Shown piece by piece: positions 11,450 to 22,265 of a DNA stretch of 64,000 nt. Each line of letters opens with the position of its first letter. The first letter of the stretch is position 1. Location of the stretch: contig JAMPIV010006394.1 of the NCBI GenBank assembly GCA_024509875.1, positions 1 through 64,000 of the forward strand, read 5' to 3'. A program made the position numbers and the translations under genes. This stretch comes from Oreohelix idahoensis (taxonomy: Eukaryota; Mollusca; Gastropoda; Stylommatophora; Oreohelicidae). Below the pieces are notes generated by a model. That model was not told the origin of the DNA, searched no databases, and was given only the letters and a program-made list of their open reading frames with translations.

Positions 11450-13059
11450 TCCTAGACGCTTACAGGTAGGAAAAGACAATAAAGGACAAAATGAAGACAC
11501 ATTGCACGGAGTCATACAATCCGTTCACCAAAATTAACATTATAAATGGCTTTAGCATCCAAAAAGGAGTTGATTACCATAATTTTAACATAGGGACGAG
11601 TTTAAAATACAGTTAGAAAAGATCCATTAAGCCCGGTTCTGAATTCCATCGCTGAATGTATATATTGGTTACTCTTCTGACGCACGCAAAATCTGCACCA
11701 AATTTGTTGTTACGCCAGCTCAGATTGATTATACATCAAACGTACGACTGTTACCAGATTGCCCACAGAATTCTTCATAACCTTTTCTCGACCCTATAAC
11801 CGGAATCAGCTTCAGTTATGTTTAGGGCCACCAGCACTATACATATTTAAGGCAAAACCCATTTCAAGTCTCATGTAACACACACCATCTCTATAGCAAC
11901 AGACGAATGTTACCCGCGCAAGTGACAGAATGGCGGGAAAAGGGACAGCTTCATCCGATTTTGATGCCTCTAGAGATTCGTCACAATATTTACGTAGAAG
12001 CAGCGAATTCAAAGAAAGATATCAGGTTATCTGGTAGTGACGGCTCACTCGTAATTCTGGGATTAATTAAGAAATGATTTTTAACAAACACAAAAATTCT
12101 AGACAAGCTGGTAAAATTGTTGTCATTTATAAAATTTGATAAGATCAAATTCGTCGCCTCGTGAATTTTGGTAATAATTGATCTCCGTTGTCTGTCTCAT
12201 TTGATTTCTAAACTGTCTTGATGGTCAGAAATATCCCGTTCAACCTCTGAAGGGTTATAATTAGGATATATATTGTTTTCAGTTCCAATAACGAGATCAA
12301 TTGCCAATATTCGAAAGTGGCCTCACATCTCTTGTCCAAGCATTGCAAATAGGACAAATAAAAATTACCACATGTGTGTGCATGTAAAATAAATAAATAA
12401 ATACAATAAAATAAAATAAAAACAAAAAAGCAAACAAACATATAAAAAAAAAGACAAACAAAAAAGGAGGGATTAAAAAAACCACAAAAAACGTCAAACA
12501 AAAATAAGAAACATGGGGAGGTATGTACATTCCTTGGGTATTTAGTTTGATATTTAATTTACTGGTTCAGTTATCTCACGTCTTAATGCGTAATTAATAA
12601 AAGGAAGAATTATGTAAAACTGGAAGATAACGCAAAAAATTCTAATAGTTATTAAATAAAAATTGGTAATCAATTTTACATTTGAAGATACCCCCGAACA
12701 GTGGACGTTTCGGTGTTTACCTTTGTCAGCAACTCTTGCACAGTAGACAAACTTATCTATATTTTTCCCCCTGATGTTTATGACTGGCTGACGAGCGGAA
12801 GACCTGATAATGCCCCATGTTTCGAGTGTATTGTACAATTATAAAGTTGGCTCTATGTAATTATTTAGTTTATTTTCTTATCATTATTTTTACTTTTATT
12901 TTTATTTTGCTTTAACCTGTCTTGATAGCATACTATGACAGACCCACTTCATGTACCATCAAGACATGAGACAGAAGACGTTGGAGATCAATTACAGCCG
13001 ACCTTGGTTGTGGAGAAGGCAGATAATGAGGATGTTAAAGTTAGTTGCTTATCCTTTAC
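11450..13059. other. No gene seen
   Basis: AT-rich with A-rich low complexity around 12390-12500. The open frames there translate to Phe-rich low-complexity peptides and are not credible genes. Confidence 0.5.
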
Positions 13060-13285
13060 AGGACGTGGCAATCAACCCCAGCTTTTATTGGCTGTTTGTG
13101 ATTTTTCTAGGCAATTTTTTTCATTCAGTAGTTTGCCATTGCTTTCTGAACGGTACGGCGCTTATACCATTGTTAAAAATCCACACAAAGCGATCTGCTA
13201 CCAAACCGCCTGCAGCAGGTTTCGAACCTGGTATATCTGGATTATGAAACTGCGTTCATATCCATTAGGCCACAGACGAGGATGA
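13060..13285 (-). mobile_element. tRNA-Arg-like SINE relic
   Basis: On the minus strand the head resembles tRNA-Arg, with box A TGGCCTAATGG (13262-13272) and a box-B-like GGTTCGAAACC (13219-13229). It is followed by a non-tRNA body containing AAAGCAATGGCAAACTACTG and TTGATTGCCACGTCC. The anticodon arm does not fold convincingly and the acceptor arm is not paired, so a functional tRNA is unlikely. The overlapping plus-strand frames of 98 and 116 codons are spurious. The 3' boundary is uncertain. Confidence 0.6.
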
Positions 13286-13628
13286 TGACTGCTAAACTTG
13301 ATTGCATGTTGTAGTCTTACTGTAAGCCAGTGCAGCGACTTACCAACTGTCACAACTAATCAAACATCCGAATATCATTACAAAAACAAAACGACAGCTG
13401 ATAAATAATATATTCTTACTCGTTCATTGCCATCAATGTCAAACACAACCAGAGCATTGGAGAGGAAAATTATAACATGTGCCGTGAAATGCATAAGTAG
13501 AGTAATTAATGTTACCTGGAGAGATGGAATGAGAAAAGATAACATCAGAACAATTGTAGGAATTGCGGACTGCGTCAAGTATTGTTGAAAGCTACTTTGC
13601 ATTGTTTCAAACTTCATTTAATAATGTT

Positions 13629-13764
13629 AGTGTTGTTTTTCCACACTTGTACGCATTGCTGAGGACAGAGAGCAGTGGAGGACCCTGTCTGCTGATGCTT
13701 CCACCATGGCACCCCTACGACCCATGACGGGTTACGGGTTGAGATGAGATGATGAGTGTTGTTT
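13629..13764 (+). mobile_element. Extremely 5'-truncated RTE-like LINE insertion
   Basis: The insert 13639-13754 (116 bp) reproduces the last ~115 bp of the LINE at 15.9-17.3 kb, from TTCCACACTTGTACG through CATGACGGGTTACGGG to a GATGA tail. It is flanked by identical AGTGTTGTTT at 13629-13638 and 13755-13764, a 10-bp TSD. This fixes the exact 3' end of the LINE family. Confidence 0.92.
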
Positions 13765-14159
13765 CAGCACCGCATAGCACTTCTACTAGCTGCGTATCTG
13801 CATAACGTTCCTTGGTGAAAATTGTGACGTGAGTAAGTTTCTGGATGTGACATGTGCAGTAAGAGAGTAGTTGACGTCCCGTCTTCTTAGCGGAAGGCTG
13901 CGTTTCTTAATGTGTGGCTGTGTCCACTAAGGAGTCTTGTGTTCATACAAGGTCTTCATGGCCCGGATACCTTTTATTCTAGTAGTGCCAGTGAATATGT
14001 ATACGCTTGTTGGCCAATACGAATATCAATATTAACTACAGCCACATCAATACGAATATCAATATAAAACAAAGACTCATTTTAAAATAACAAACGCAAT
14101 GAAAACTAAAACTGACAAGTATATAGAGAGACATAAAATAAAGCGGTTTATCCATCTCA
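13765..14159. other. No gene seen
   Basis: Short intergenic stretch; a phrase CAATACGAATATCAATAT occurs twice near 14018 and 14048. Nothing coding. Confidence 0.45.
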
Positions 14160-14428
14160 TGAGAATGAGGCCCAATCAACTATCACCATGCGCCAACAAC
14201 AGTAGAAAATCTGGATTTAAAGTGCAGGACCTCTCCATATAACAGTAATTGCTCTTCCAAAGCATCGTCTGGCATGTGATTGTCACTGGTTGCCTCCCCT
14301 TTTCTCTACAGTAGTGGTCCAACAGTGGCCAAAACCTAGAGTATCTAATGTGGGTCATCAAAGGTGGCTACCTTCGCACAAGATTACTCTTGGAAGAGTT
14401 GTAGATAGAAGGATAATGATATATACAA

Positions 14429-14466
<38 letters not shown>

Positions 14467-14467
14467 T

Positions 14468-14525
<58 letters not shown>

Positions 14526-15480
14526 TATGTACTAGAGGTTCTGAGTCATACTATGCCTTTCTCTCTATAATGATTAATTCAACTATGAATTTGTCAAAAA
14601 TTTAATGATCAATTACTTTAACACTTGTAAATAAAAATGACTAGTGATTATGAAAAATAATTATTTTTCTTCACCGAAAAGTCTTTAGGCTCGATGAATC
14701 TAGCACAATAGAGTTCGGTTGTGTTTGGCCTTTTAAAAATGGGACTTGCCAAAATGCTGAAATGCCGATGCTGCTTTTCCGTAGATTCATCTCTGTGGTG
14801 AGGGGCACGTTTCCAGATCAGTTCAGGAAGTAACCTCTCTTGGTCAAGGCAACAATCTTCAAGTGTGGACCTCAAGCTTCGAACTACAAACTAGTAGTAC
14901 AATAAATGGTCTCTCCAGGTCGTACCGCAAATAGTCGGGTCGTCTCGTACTGGTACCACAGACTTTATATGGAATAAAGGAACAAATTCCGCTGTTAAAT
15001 ATTTGTTTGCCTGATATTAATCAGGCACCCTATCGCACTGTCCGTCAGCAGTTTGTTTTCTCAGATTTTTTACTCTCCCTGATCGTATATCGTATCATTC
15101 AGGGCATGTGACGAAAAATGTATGTCAGATAATTTAAGGAAAAATTTGTGACTGGACAGCGGCAGTGGCTTGTGCCTGAAGGAACATATTAAGTTTACAT
15201 ACATTCACAAAATGATAATATACAATTATGCACAGGTTGATGTAATCATCACTCACTCCCTGCTCCATTCAGAGTCTGGGGTTACCTCTGTTTTTGGTTC
15301 TTCCGTGAGAACTAGCATGAAACAATCAGCAGCGCTTGCTGTGGTGGTTCATGAATGCATACTTTTCACATGCTGAGGTTGCCAGCCTAGTATGAATCTT
15401 TAACACCACTAGCAAGTATAAACGTGTCAAATTTACAGCATACAATTTATGTTTACAACTTACTCGAATAGGGAAGATAG
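14160..15480 (+). repeat. Unnamed 1.3-kb element, copy 1
   Basis: Four blocks match the minus strand of 31370-32760 in the same order. They are 14277-14425 (CTACCTTCGCACAAGATTAC, then AGAGTTGTAGATAGAAGGAT); about 14740-14835 (TGTGGTGAGGGGCACGTTTC versus TGTGATGAGGGCACTTCTC); about 14915-14960 (TCGTACC...CGTCTCGT); and 15155-15465 (GGCTTGTGCCTGAA, GCTCCATTC(A/G)GAGTCTGGGG, GAGGTTGCCAGCCT). A (TA)n tract at 14429-14521 interrupts this copy only. No coding capacity is seen. Ends and class are unknown; it could be a MITE, a LINE UTR or an old segmental duplication. Confidence 0.65.
14429..14521. repeat. (TA)n microsatellite with one CTTG interruption
   Basis: Alternating AT broken once by ATACTTGTATA near 14463-14472. 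Confidence 0.95.
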
Positions 15481-15871
15481 ATTTCTTGCTCAGTAGAATA
15501 GTTTTGGCAACTTAACACAGATACCTCGAACACACGTCTGGGGTATTATTTCTATTCCAGAATCTCTCTGTGACTTGTGAGTGGTCCTGTAGAATACCGG
15601 GTTACGTATTAACATTGGTGAATTTTCTACTGATGAACAGAGATGCTCTTAATACGTTATGTCCGGTCCTATAAATTCAGAATCCAACTCTTTTCTTTTC
15701 TGTGGCAAGGTCCGAGCTGTCTATGTTGACGATTTCTGGAATACAGTGCCGTATGTCAAACTTCTTCTACGTTGTATTGTAGGTTCCCAGCCCACGCTTC
15801 TACCTGGCGTTTTTTGACAAACTCCCAATCAACGCGAATGATTATTCGTAATACATTCAAAAGTTCATGTT

Positions 15872-17293
15872 GTGACAACTTTTCCTCATGTAATATGGAG
15901 TACAAAAAAATGGCCAAAAGAATGGACGCAGTCATTAGTAATACCGCTTCCAAAGAAAGGAAATCTAAAAATGTGCAAGAACTACAGAACCATTAGCCTT
16001 ATTAGTCATCCAAGTAAGATGATGTTAAGGATACTTTTGAACAGAATAAAACAGAAATCAGAAGAAATCTTGTCAGAGGAACAGGCTGGCTTTAGACCAA
16101 AAAGAAGTACCTCAGAACAAATCTTCAATATTAGATTACTTATCGAAAAACATCTCCAACATCAACACGATTTATACCATAACTTCATCGATTTCACAAA
16201 AGCCTTCGATCGAGTCTGGCATGAAGGCTTATGGCAAGTAATGAGAAAATTCAATTTTGATACCAACATCATAGATATCATTGAAGCACTATACAAGGAC
16301 GCAAGCAGTGCTGTTTTTGCAAGCAACGACATTGGAGAATTTTTCAAAACAACTGTAGGAGTTCGGCAGGGATGTATCCTGTCCCCAGTGCTCTTTAATA
16401 TTTATCTAGAACATATTATGCAAGAGGCTCTCTACGATTATAAATCAACCATATCGACTGGAGGCCGACCTCTGTGCAACCTACGTTTTGCTGATGATAT
16501 TGATCTGATAGCTGGATCACAATCAGAACTTCAAGACCTTACCTCTAGACTGGAGAAAGTAACAAGAACGTATGGGATGGAAATTAATATAGAAAAAAGC
16601 AAGATATTGGTGAATAGCCATAAGAAACATGTTGCGACCAACATTACGTTAAATGGGCAAACGTTAGAAGAAGTTAACACCTTTAAATATCTCGGGTCCA
16701 CTATATGCAGTGATGGAAGATCAATTAAAGAAATCAAGACAAGACTTGAGATGGCCTCAGCTGCCATGACAAGGTTGAATGTGATCTGGAAAAGTAACAT
16801 CAGTTTTCCTGTGAAGATCAAATTATACAAATCACTTGTATTATCTATTCTCTTGTATGGGTGTGAGAGCTGGACACTCACTGCAGATACGGAGCGAAGG
16901 ATTCAGGCTTTCGAGCATAAATGTTATAGAAGAATTTTGCGCATTTGCTATAAAGAGCACAAAACAAATGTCTATGTTAGAGAGAAGATAAACACCTATG
17001 CAGGCCACCAAGAACCACTTTTGTCAACAGTGAAACGTCGAAAGCTTGCCTGGTTTGGGCATGTAACTCGTCATGACTCCCTTTCGAAAACGATCCTTCA
17101 GGGAACAGTCGAAGGTAAACGGAGAAGAGGAAGGCAGAGAAAATCCTGGGCTGATAACATCAAAGAATGGGCAGGACATGGTTTTTCCACACTTGTACGC
17201 ATTGCTGAGGATAGAGAGCAGTGGAGGACCTTGTCTGCTGATGCTTCCACCATGGCACCCCTACGACCCATGACGGGTTACGGGCTGAGATGA
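15872..17293 (+). CDS. RTE-like LINE reverse transcriptase, 5'-truncated
   Basis: The open frame of 473 codons begins in flanking DNA; LINE-like protein starts near 15896. It would reverse-transcribe LINE RNA at the target site. Reverse-transcriptase motifs run in order: KNYRTISLISHPSKMMLRIL, EEQAGFRPKRST, catalytic FIDFTKAFDRVW, VGVRQGCILSPVLFNIYL, the active-site FADD, then KYLGSTICSDG and LYGCESWTL. The C-terminal arm has RRKLAWFGHVTRHDSL and the basic KRRRGRQRKSWADNIKEWAG segment. The endonuclease half of ORF2 is missing, so this copy cannot transpose alone. The frame is otherwise undamaged to the stop at 17291-17293, followed by TGATGA. Truncated relatives lie at 13639-13754 and 48922-49499. 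RTE/RTE-X is my best class; the exact clade needs a tree. Confidence 0.9.
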   Translation: MTTFPHVIWSTKKWPKEWTQSLVIPLPKKGNLKMCKNYRTISLISHPSKMMLRILLNRIKQKSEEILSEEQAGFRPKRSTSEQIFNIRLLIEKHLQHQHDLYHNFIDFTKAFDRVWHEGLWQVMRKFNFDTNIIDIIEALYKDASSAVFASNDIGEFFKTTVGVRQGCILSPVLFNIYLEHIMQEALYDYKSTISTGGRPLCNLRFADDIDLIAGSQSELQDLTSRLEKVTRTYGMEINIEKSKILVNSHKKHVATNITLNGQTLEEVNTFKYLGSTICSDGRSIKEIKTRLEMASAAMTRLNVIWKSNISFPVKIKLYKSLVLSILLYGCESWTLTADTERRIQAFEHKCYRRILRICYKEHKTNVYVREKINTYAGHQEPLLSTVKRRKLAWFGHVTRHDSLSKTILQGTVEGKRRRGRQRKSWADNIKEWAGHGFSTLVRIAEDREQWRTLSADASTMAPLRPMTGYGLR

Positions 17294-18031
17294 TGAATAT
17301 TTTCCATGACTCATGCGTTTAAAAAATTCAAACAGTCTTCGTCCATATATGGAGTTGTGATATCCGTAAAATGTTGTCAACGTTTACTTATGTCACACTT
17401 CCAGCTCACTCTTCAAAATGTCTTCCAAGATTGCGTTTATCTATAATCACCAATCCCAAGTAATTCAAAAGTCTGATTACACAATTTATCAGACTCTGCC
17501 GACCTCTTGTATCACAAAACTTGTCGCAAACCGACTGCTTGTCTAGACAAGTCGTGGTCTATACAATTTAACCCGTATTGCCAGCCCATTCTGCTGTCGA
17601 GTCGGAAGTGATTATGCAATTTTAATCAAACACTTAATCCTCGCATTTACCTGGAGTCAATAAGGTATTATCACGTTTAGTGATTCAATTATTCTCTCAG
17701 GGATAGGCGATTGTCTGGCCTGTCATGCGTCGAAGCTATTGAAGCTATCATATTTTCTGGCAGTCACTACTTCGTTAGAGTTTTTAATATTTATTTTCTT
17801 GAACCCATATTCTTGCCTGTCCAACTTCTGTGAGGAAAAACAAGATGTAGTGGGAGCATCTGATAACATACGTGTGTGTGTGTGTGTGTGTTGTTGTTGT
17901 TTTTTTAAACAGAAGATCTTCCCTCCGACAAGGGATAACTGAATGCAGGTTGATTGAAAACACATCCCATTTGTAAATTGTCATTTTTTTAAATTTTACT
18001 CCTACCAAACTAATTTATATTTAAAAAAAAA
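17294..18031. other. No gene seen; short (GT)n tract
   Basis: A GT dinucleotide run lies at about 17873-17890, followed by TTG repeats. No coding region is recognisable. Confidence 0.5.
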
Positions 18032-20415
18032 CAGGGTTATGGGGTCAGCCAAAACGTTTTTCGACTCCGACTTTTAAAGTCCGACTCCGAATACAGTTTT
18101 TTACTAGTCATATGACACAATTCGGAGTCAGACGTTTTTTTTAAACTGACTGTGGTAAAGTGGGATGTTATAAATATTTATAGGGGACTTAGTGTACTGA
18201 CTGAGATCAGCTGTGAAGGTATATATATATCTAATAAGAGTAGTGTATTATATATAACCTTACTTGCTGCGACATATGTATACCTCAGTCAGAATTATTC
18301 TGGAATAGTGTGATGACTACGTTATATGTCTAGGGTATGTGTATGATGAAGTGTAAGTCAAAACAACAACAGACAGATAAACAATTTAATTTATTCCACT
18401 ACACTTGACAACACTGTGACACTCACATACATAAAACACTCGACAAGGATATCTTAAAGGAGTCACTGATAACTTTTCAAATAACAATATGTATTCATTG
18501 CTGTCATGAAGGTATATGTGTCCTGATTCAAATACAAAGGAACCAGGAATCACAATCAATTTTAATTATAAGTTATATGTACAGAATTTATTAATATTAA
18601 TCTTGTAGTGACATCTATTTTTAATAGTATCTTATGTGTGTTAGTTGTGTAGTAGTAATATGAGGTAATACTGGTTTTGTTTTGTTCAAGCTCTGTTGGT
18701 ATTTGTCATCATGACTTCAATAGTTTGTCTTTATTGGAACTAGTATTGGAGATGTTCTCAGTTCCTGATATAAAAACAATTAAATTCCCCTCTTAATTGT
18801 ATTTTACACTGTCATTTTAAGATGGGGGTACATAATGTTGAGCTCCATGGCCACACTCTCTTATCTTGCGTGATGACTGCAGAAAAAGGCTCCTCTGCTC
18901 GATGAGTTCTGGAGCCACCCCACTGGTTGCTATATGGACCAAGGAGTATGCTGTCCACCTCTGGCTTCAGCAAAGCTCTGACCAGGTGCTGCTCAATAAC
19001 TTTAAGACCACTGTCCCTGAAAACAAGAAGGATGTACCTTCTACGTCATAACTAATTTATACTCTCTTTCTACACTGAGCACAATACATCACAAACATTG
19101 AGTTCAGAGCGTTAGGCCAACTGTCAGCTTCATCTGAAATATTTTATACCAGTATTTCCCTCCCTAATGGTTACTACGCCTCTGCAATTCCAGCATTATT
19201 TCTGTCTAATCAATAATCTAGGTGTCAGTGTACTGTTTGGCCATTCCATGCAGTTTTACTTTCCTCCGACACCTTCTGTTCAGGCTGGAGCATTATAGGC
19301 TTTACATCATGTTCGCTACTGAACTACACATATATACAGGCATAAATTAACAATTTACATTCAATTTTCATTAAAAGATATTGAATATTTCAAGCTTACC
19401 ACAATTCATAGAATAATAAACAGTTTCGTTGACTGGCAATGAATATAGCACAACTCCGATCTGCCGATGTCCCAGGCTTTATTTTATAACAAATATACAC
19501 TGGTGCTCAACGTACTGCTTCTTAGTAGGTTTATTACAAGATGTGGCAATGAACAGACGCTCTGAATCAAGTATATTCGCAGCTCTACCCAATGAAACCA
19601 CGTCCACACATCTTTTCAAAAAAGTACCCCTTCTATTCGTTTCCCATAACAACACAAGATAGTATTTATAGCCCGACCAATCGTGTTTAGTCTTATATTT
19701 GTTGCGCTCCAATCAATTTGGAGTTAACATGGTAGGCTATTTCCGTAACGTAAGGTTTTTTCAAACACGTTATAAAAAAAAATTTTATGAGCAGAAATGA
19801 TTTCATGCTGTCAGGCACCCCCACTATTTTATTTTGGTTATAATTTGGTAATTTTAAAACCTAACTCTGGGAAGGTTAGTGTTTTTATCACTGTCCGTCT
19901 GAAAAAAAGTTAGTGCATGTGGCCTTACACGCGTGATAGTAGTAATTGTGTATCGCGCGACGCGAGTTTAGTGTTGCATGTGTCCTTGCTTTCATTCGCC
20001 CCTCTCTCTTTCTATTTGAGTCCATCTGTTCGTTCGTTTTGGTAACGTAGTATAATTAATGTTAGGATTAATTTAGGTCATTACGCAGTGTGCCTCTCAA
20101 TGTTTTTCTTCGAAATGCAATACCCGTTTTAATGTGTTGTGGAAACGCTTGTATTTATGCAGTGGCTTATATTTAACGTGGAAACGTTACAATTTGCAGA
20201 CGAAGCATAAAACAAAGGGGATTTCGAGTACTGTCATTGTGACAGCACTGTTCTTTACCATTCTCTTTTCTTTATTAAATTTATTTGTTAGGCTTTATAT
20301 GTACCTGATAATTTATATATGTGGATTAGAATATTTCACGACACTGACCCCACTAAAAAAACGACAGACTCCACGACTCAAATTCAAGACTTCGACCTCC
20401 TACTCCACAGCCCTG
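18032..20415. mobile_element. Candidate hAT-type element without a gene
   Basis: The left end reads CAGGGTTATGGGGTCAGCC and is followed by TCGACTCCGACTTT-type repeats (18059-18135). The right end, reversed, reads CAGGGCTGTGGAGTAGGAGG and is followed by TCGAAGTCTTGAATTTGAG. CAGGG...GGAGTCG ends with GACTCC-rich subtermini are typical of hAT elements. The 8-bp flanks are AAAAAAAA and GAAAAAAC, too simple to prove a TSD. The 2.3-kb interior has no recognisable transposase. The two ends may belong to different insertions. Confidence 0.4.
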
Positions 20416-21200
20416 GAAAAAACTGTCCCACACACCAAAAAAAAAAAAAAAAAAAAGAATTAAATCTCCGTGTTTGACAGCCACACTATATGACTGTTTG
20501 ACGTTTAAGTTAAACATTGTTATTTTTGTCTGCAACTTATGTTTTTATTTATATTTATTTCTCAATGCGCCGCCTAGTCCCCGGGAATCTCTTGAAGTGA
20601 GAAAGACACAATATGATTACTGCTTCCTCGTGCGTGTCGTGAGAAGCGTCTGGTTTGGTTCTAAGGACCATCTTCTTTGCACACGGACAACTTCATCAGT
20701 GCTCCGATTTCCTCCCTTAGATCACACAAGCAGAATCTCAGCAGAGTGCACGAGCTCCGTAGCACCGGCTAAGATCCCAATGTGTGTATACAGAAATCAC
20801 ACATTCTATAAATATTATTATGGGTAGGTTTTCCTAATTATTTTAATTGTATTAGGGCGGGAGCCGTATGGCCTACTCTGTACGATTTCCAACTACCGCG
20901 GGAATTTTAACGGGCGCTACTTGCACACGGGGCCTCCTAATTTATTCGCCCTTATCCGAGAAGGCTAGTCATCCGATCTCAATACCCAGTAGATTGGGGG
21001 GGGGGGGGGGGGGGGAGGGAGTATGACATTATTAGAAACAACTGGTTCTGAAAAAAATTTCCACCGATTATATTCCCTGTACTGGAAGCGAACCCGGTAC
21101 CTTTAGAATAGATATCATATTTTGATAATAAAACCATACTGAACTATAACTACAAAAGGAAAAATACCTACTAGAGATAATATAGTATTAAGCATAAATA
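20416..21200. other. No gene; A-run and G-run
   Basis: An A-run follows at about 20439-20456 and a G-run at about 20996-21015. The 117-codon frame at 20474-20827 has no recognisable domain. Confidence 0.5.
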
Positions 21201-21610
21201 CAGTTGACATTAAAAAATCCGGCAACCTCCGACCTGAGGAGTGCCAGATTGTTGAAAATGCCGGATTTTTTATGGTTATATATGCTGTATATATTTAACA
21301 GAAAATGACTACCTTTACAGTCCTTTAAAGAAAGAAAATTAAAACGATGTTTACGTTTTACACCACTTCTTTTATTTGCTGAATCCATAATGGGGCTATA
21401 CAGCAGCAAATAAATGATAAAATGAGAAGGAATGAGCAGGAATGCCTGTTAACACGTGCAAGCAAGACCCAACAGCTGCATCAAAACGTAAACGGCTCCA
21501 GAAAAAAGTGGCGCGCCAACGCGGTAAATTAAAAAATGCGCTCCGAAATCCATGCCGGAAATCTGAAGGAACCGGATTATCGATGGCCGGATTTTTGAAT
21601 GTCAACTGTA
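21199..21610 (-). mobile_element. pogo-derived MITE with TA duplication
   Basis: The element is 21201-21608 (408 bp), flanked by TA at 21199-21200 and 21609-21610. Its ends are inverted copies: CAGTTGACATTAAAAAATCC on the left and CAGTTGACATTCAAAAATCC when the right end is reversed, followed on both sides by GGC and further CCGGAT-type subterminal motifs. On the minus strand near 21320-21388 a short frame reads MDSANKRSGVKRKHRF then LSLKD, resembling a pogo/Tigger transposase N-terminus. The rest of the gene is deleted. It is a non-autonomous derivative of a pogo element different from the one at 8.3 kb. Confidence 0.8.
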
Positions 21611-22071
21611 CAAACAAAAACATATTACAATAAATGAAACACGTCCTGATATAACCAACAGCTCCATACAAATGGTAGAGGGTTGACAGGGCCGTGCTAC
21701 AAAAAAAAGTAGTAACACTCTTAAAAAAAATTTTAGCCCCCCCGCCCCCCCCCCCCCCCCCCGCCCCCCCCCAGAGGCGTCTAATATAAGGTTGTGCATG
21801 TGACTGGCAAACTCATCTTGTAAAACGAATTACTACATAAACCCCCACTGTAAGAGCATGTTTCTTGACTTAGCTTTCCTCAAGGGAATGGTGGATCCAT
21901 GTTGCGTAAGGAATTAGAAATGCAATTATGATATTTCTCAATGACATAACAGCTCTTCTGTCTTTTTTTTTTTTTGGTTGTGTTATTTTAATATCACTGT
22001 CTGTTCCTTCAACTTTGCCTACATTGTTCACCTTTTGTAGTGATGTTTCTTCAAGTTCAATGTTTGTATTA
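21611..22071. other. Homopolymer-rich stretch without a gene
   Basis: A C-rich tract spans about 21738-21773 and a T-run 21963-21975. Nothing coding is recognisable. Confidence 0.5.
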
Positions 22072-22200
22072 CACTGGCTAACAAAAAAAAAATTTTTTTT
22101 TTCTTTCTCTAACATTTCTATGTTTTGCTGGTCAATTTTAATGCGCTGTTTTTAAATCTGCAAACCGTTTTTCTCTATTAGGTCGGGATCTCTAGAAATA
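22072..22200. repeat. Left long TIR of CACTG element
   Basis: Inverted counterpart of 24120-24252; starts CACTGGCTAAC and includes the GTCAATTTTAATGCGCTG and CCGTTTTTCTCTATTAGG segments. By eye roughly 70 percent identity with small indels. Confidence 0.75.
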
Positions 22201-22265
22201 CGCAATTGAAGTTTTTTAACAACGCATACAGTATTACAACATCATTCGTACAAGAAGTATAACAG

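Noticed and set aside
12935..13285. Two overlapping frames of 116 and 98 codons
   Set aside because: They lie over a tRNA-Arg-like SINE relic on the other strand and have no protein motif.
13200..13285. A functional tRNA-Arg gene
   Set aside because: Box A and box B are present but the acceptor and anticodon arms do not pair, and a SINE-like body follows.
19858..19885. SINE fragment (AACTCTGGGAAGGTTA)
   Set aside because: Only about 16 bases match the SINE body; too short to call.
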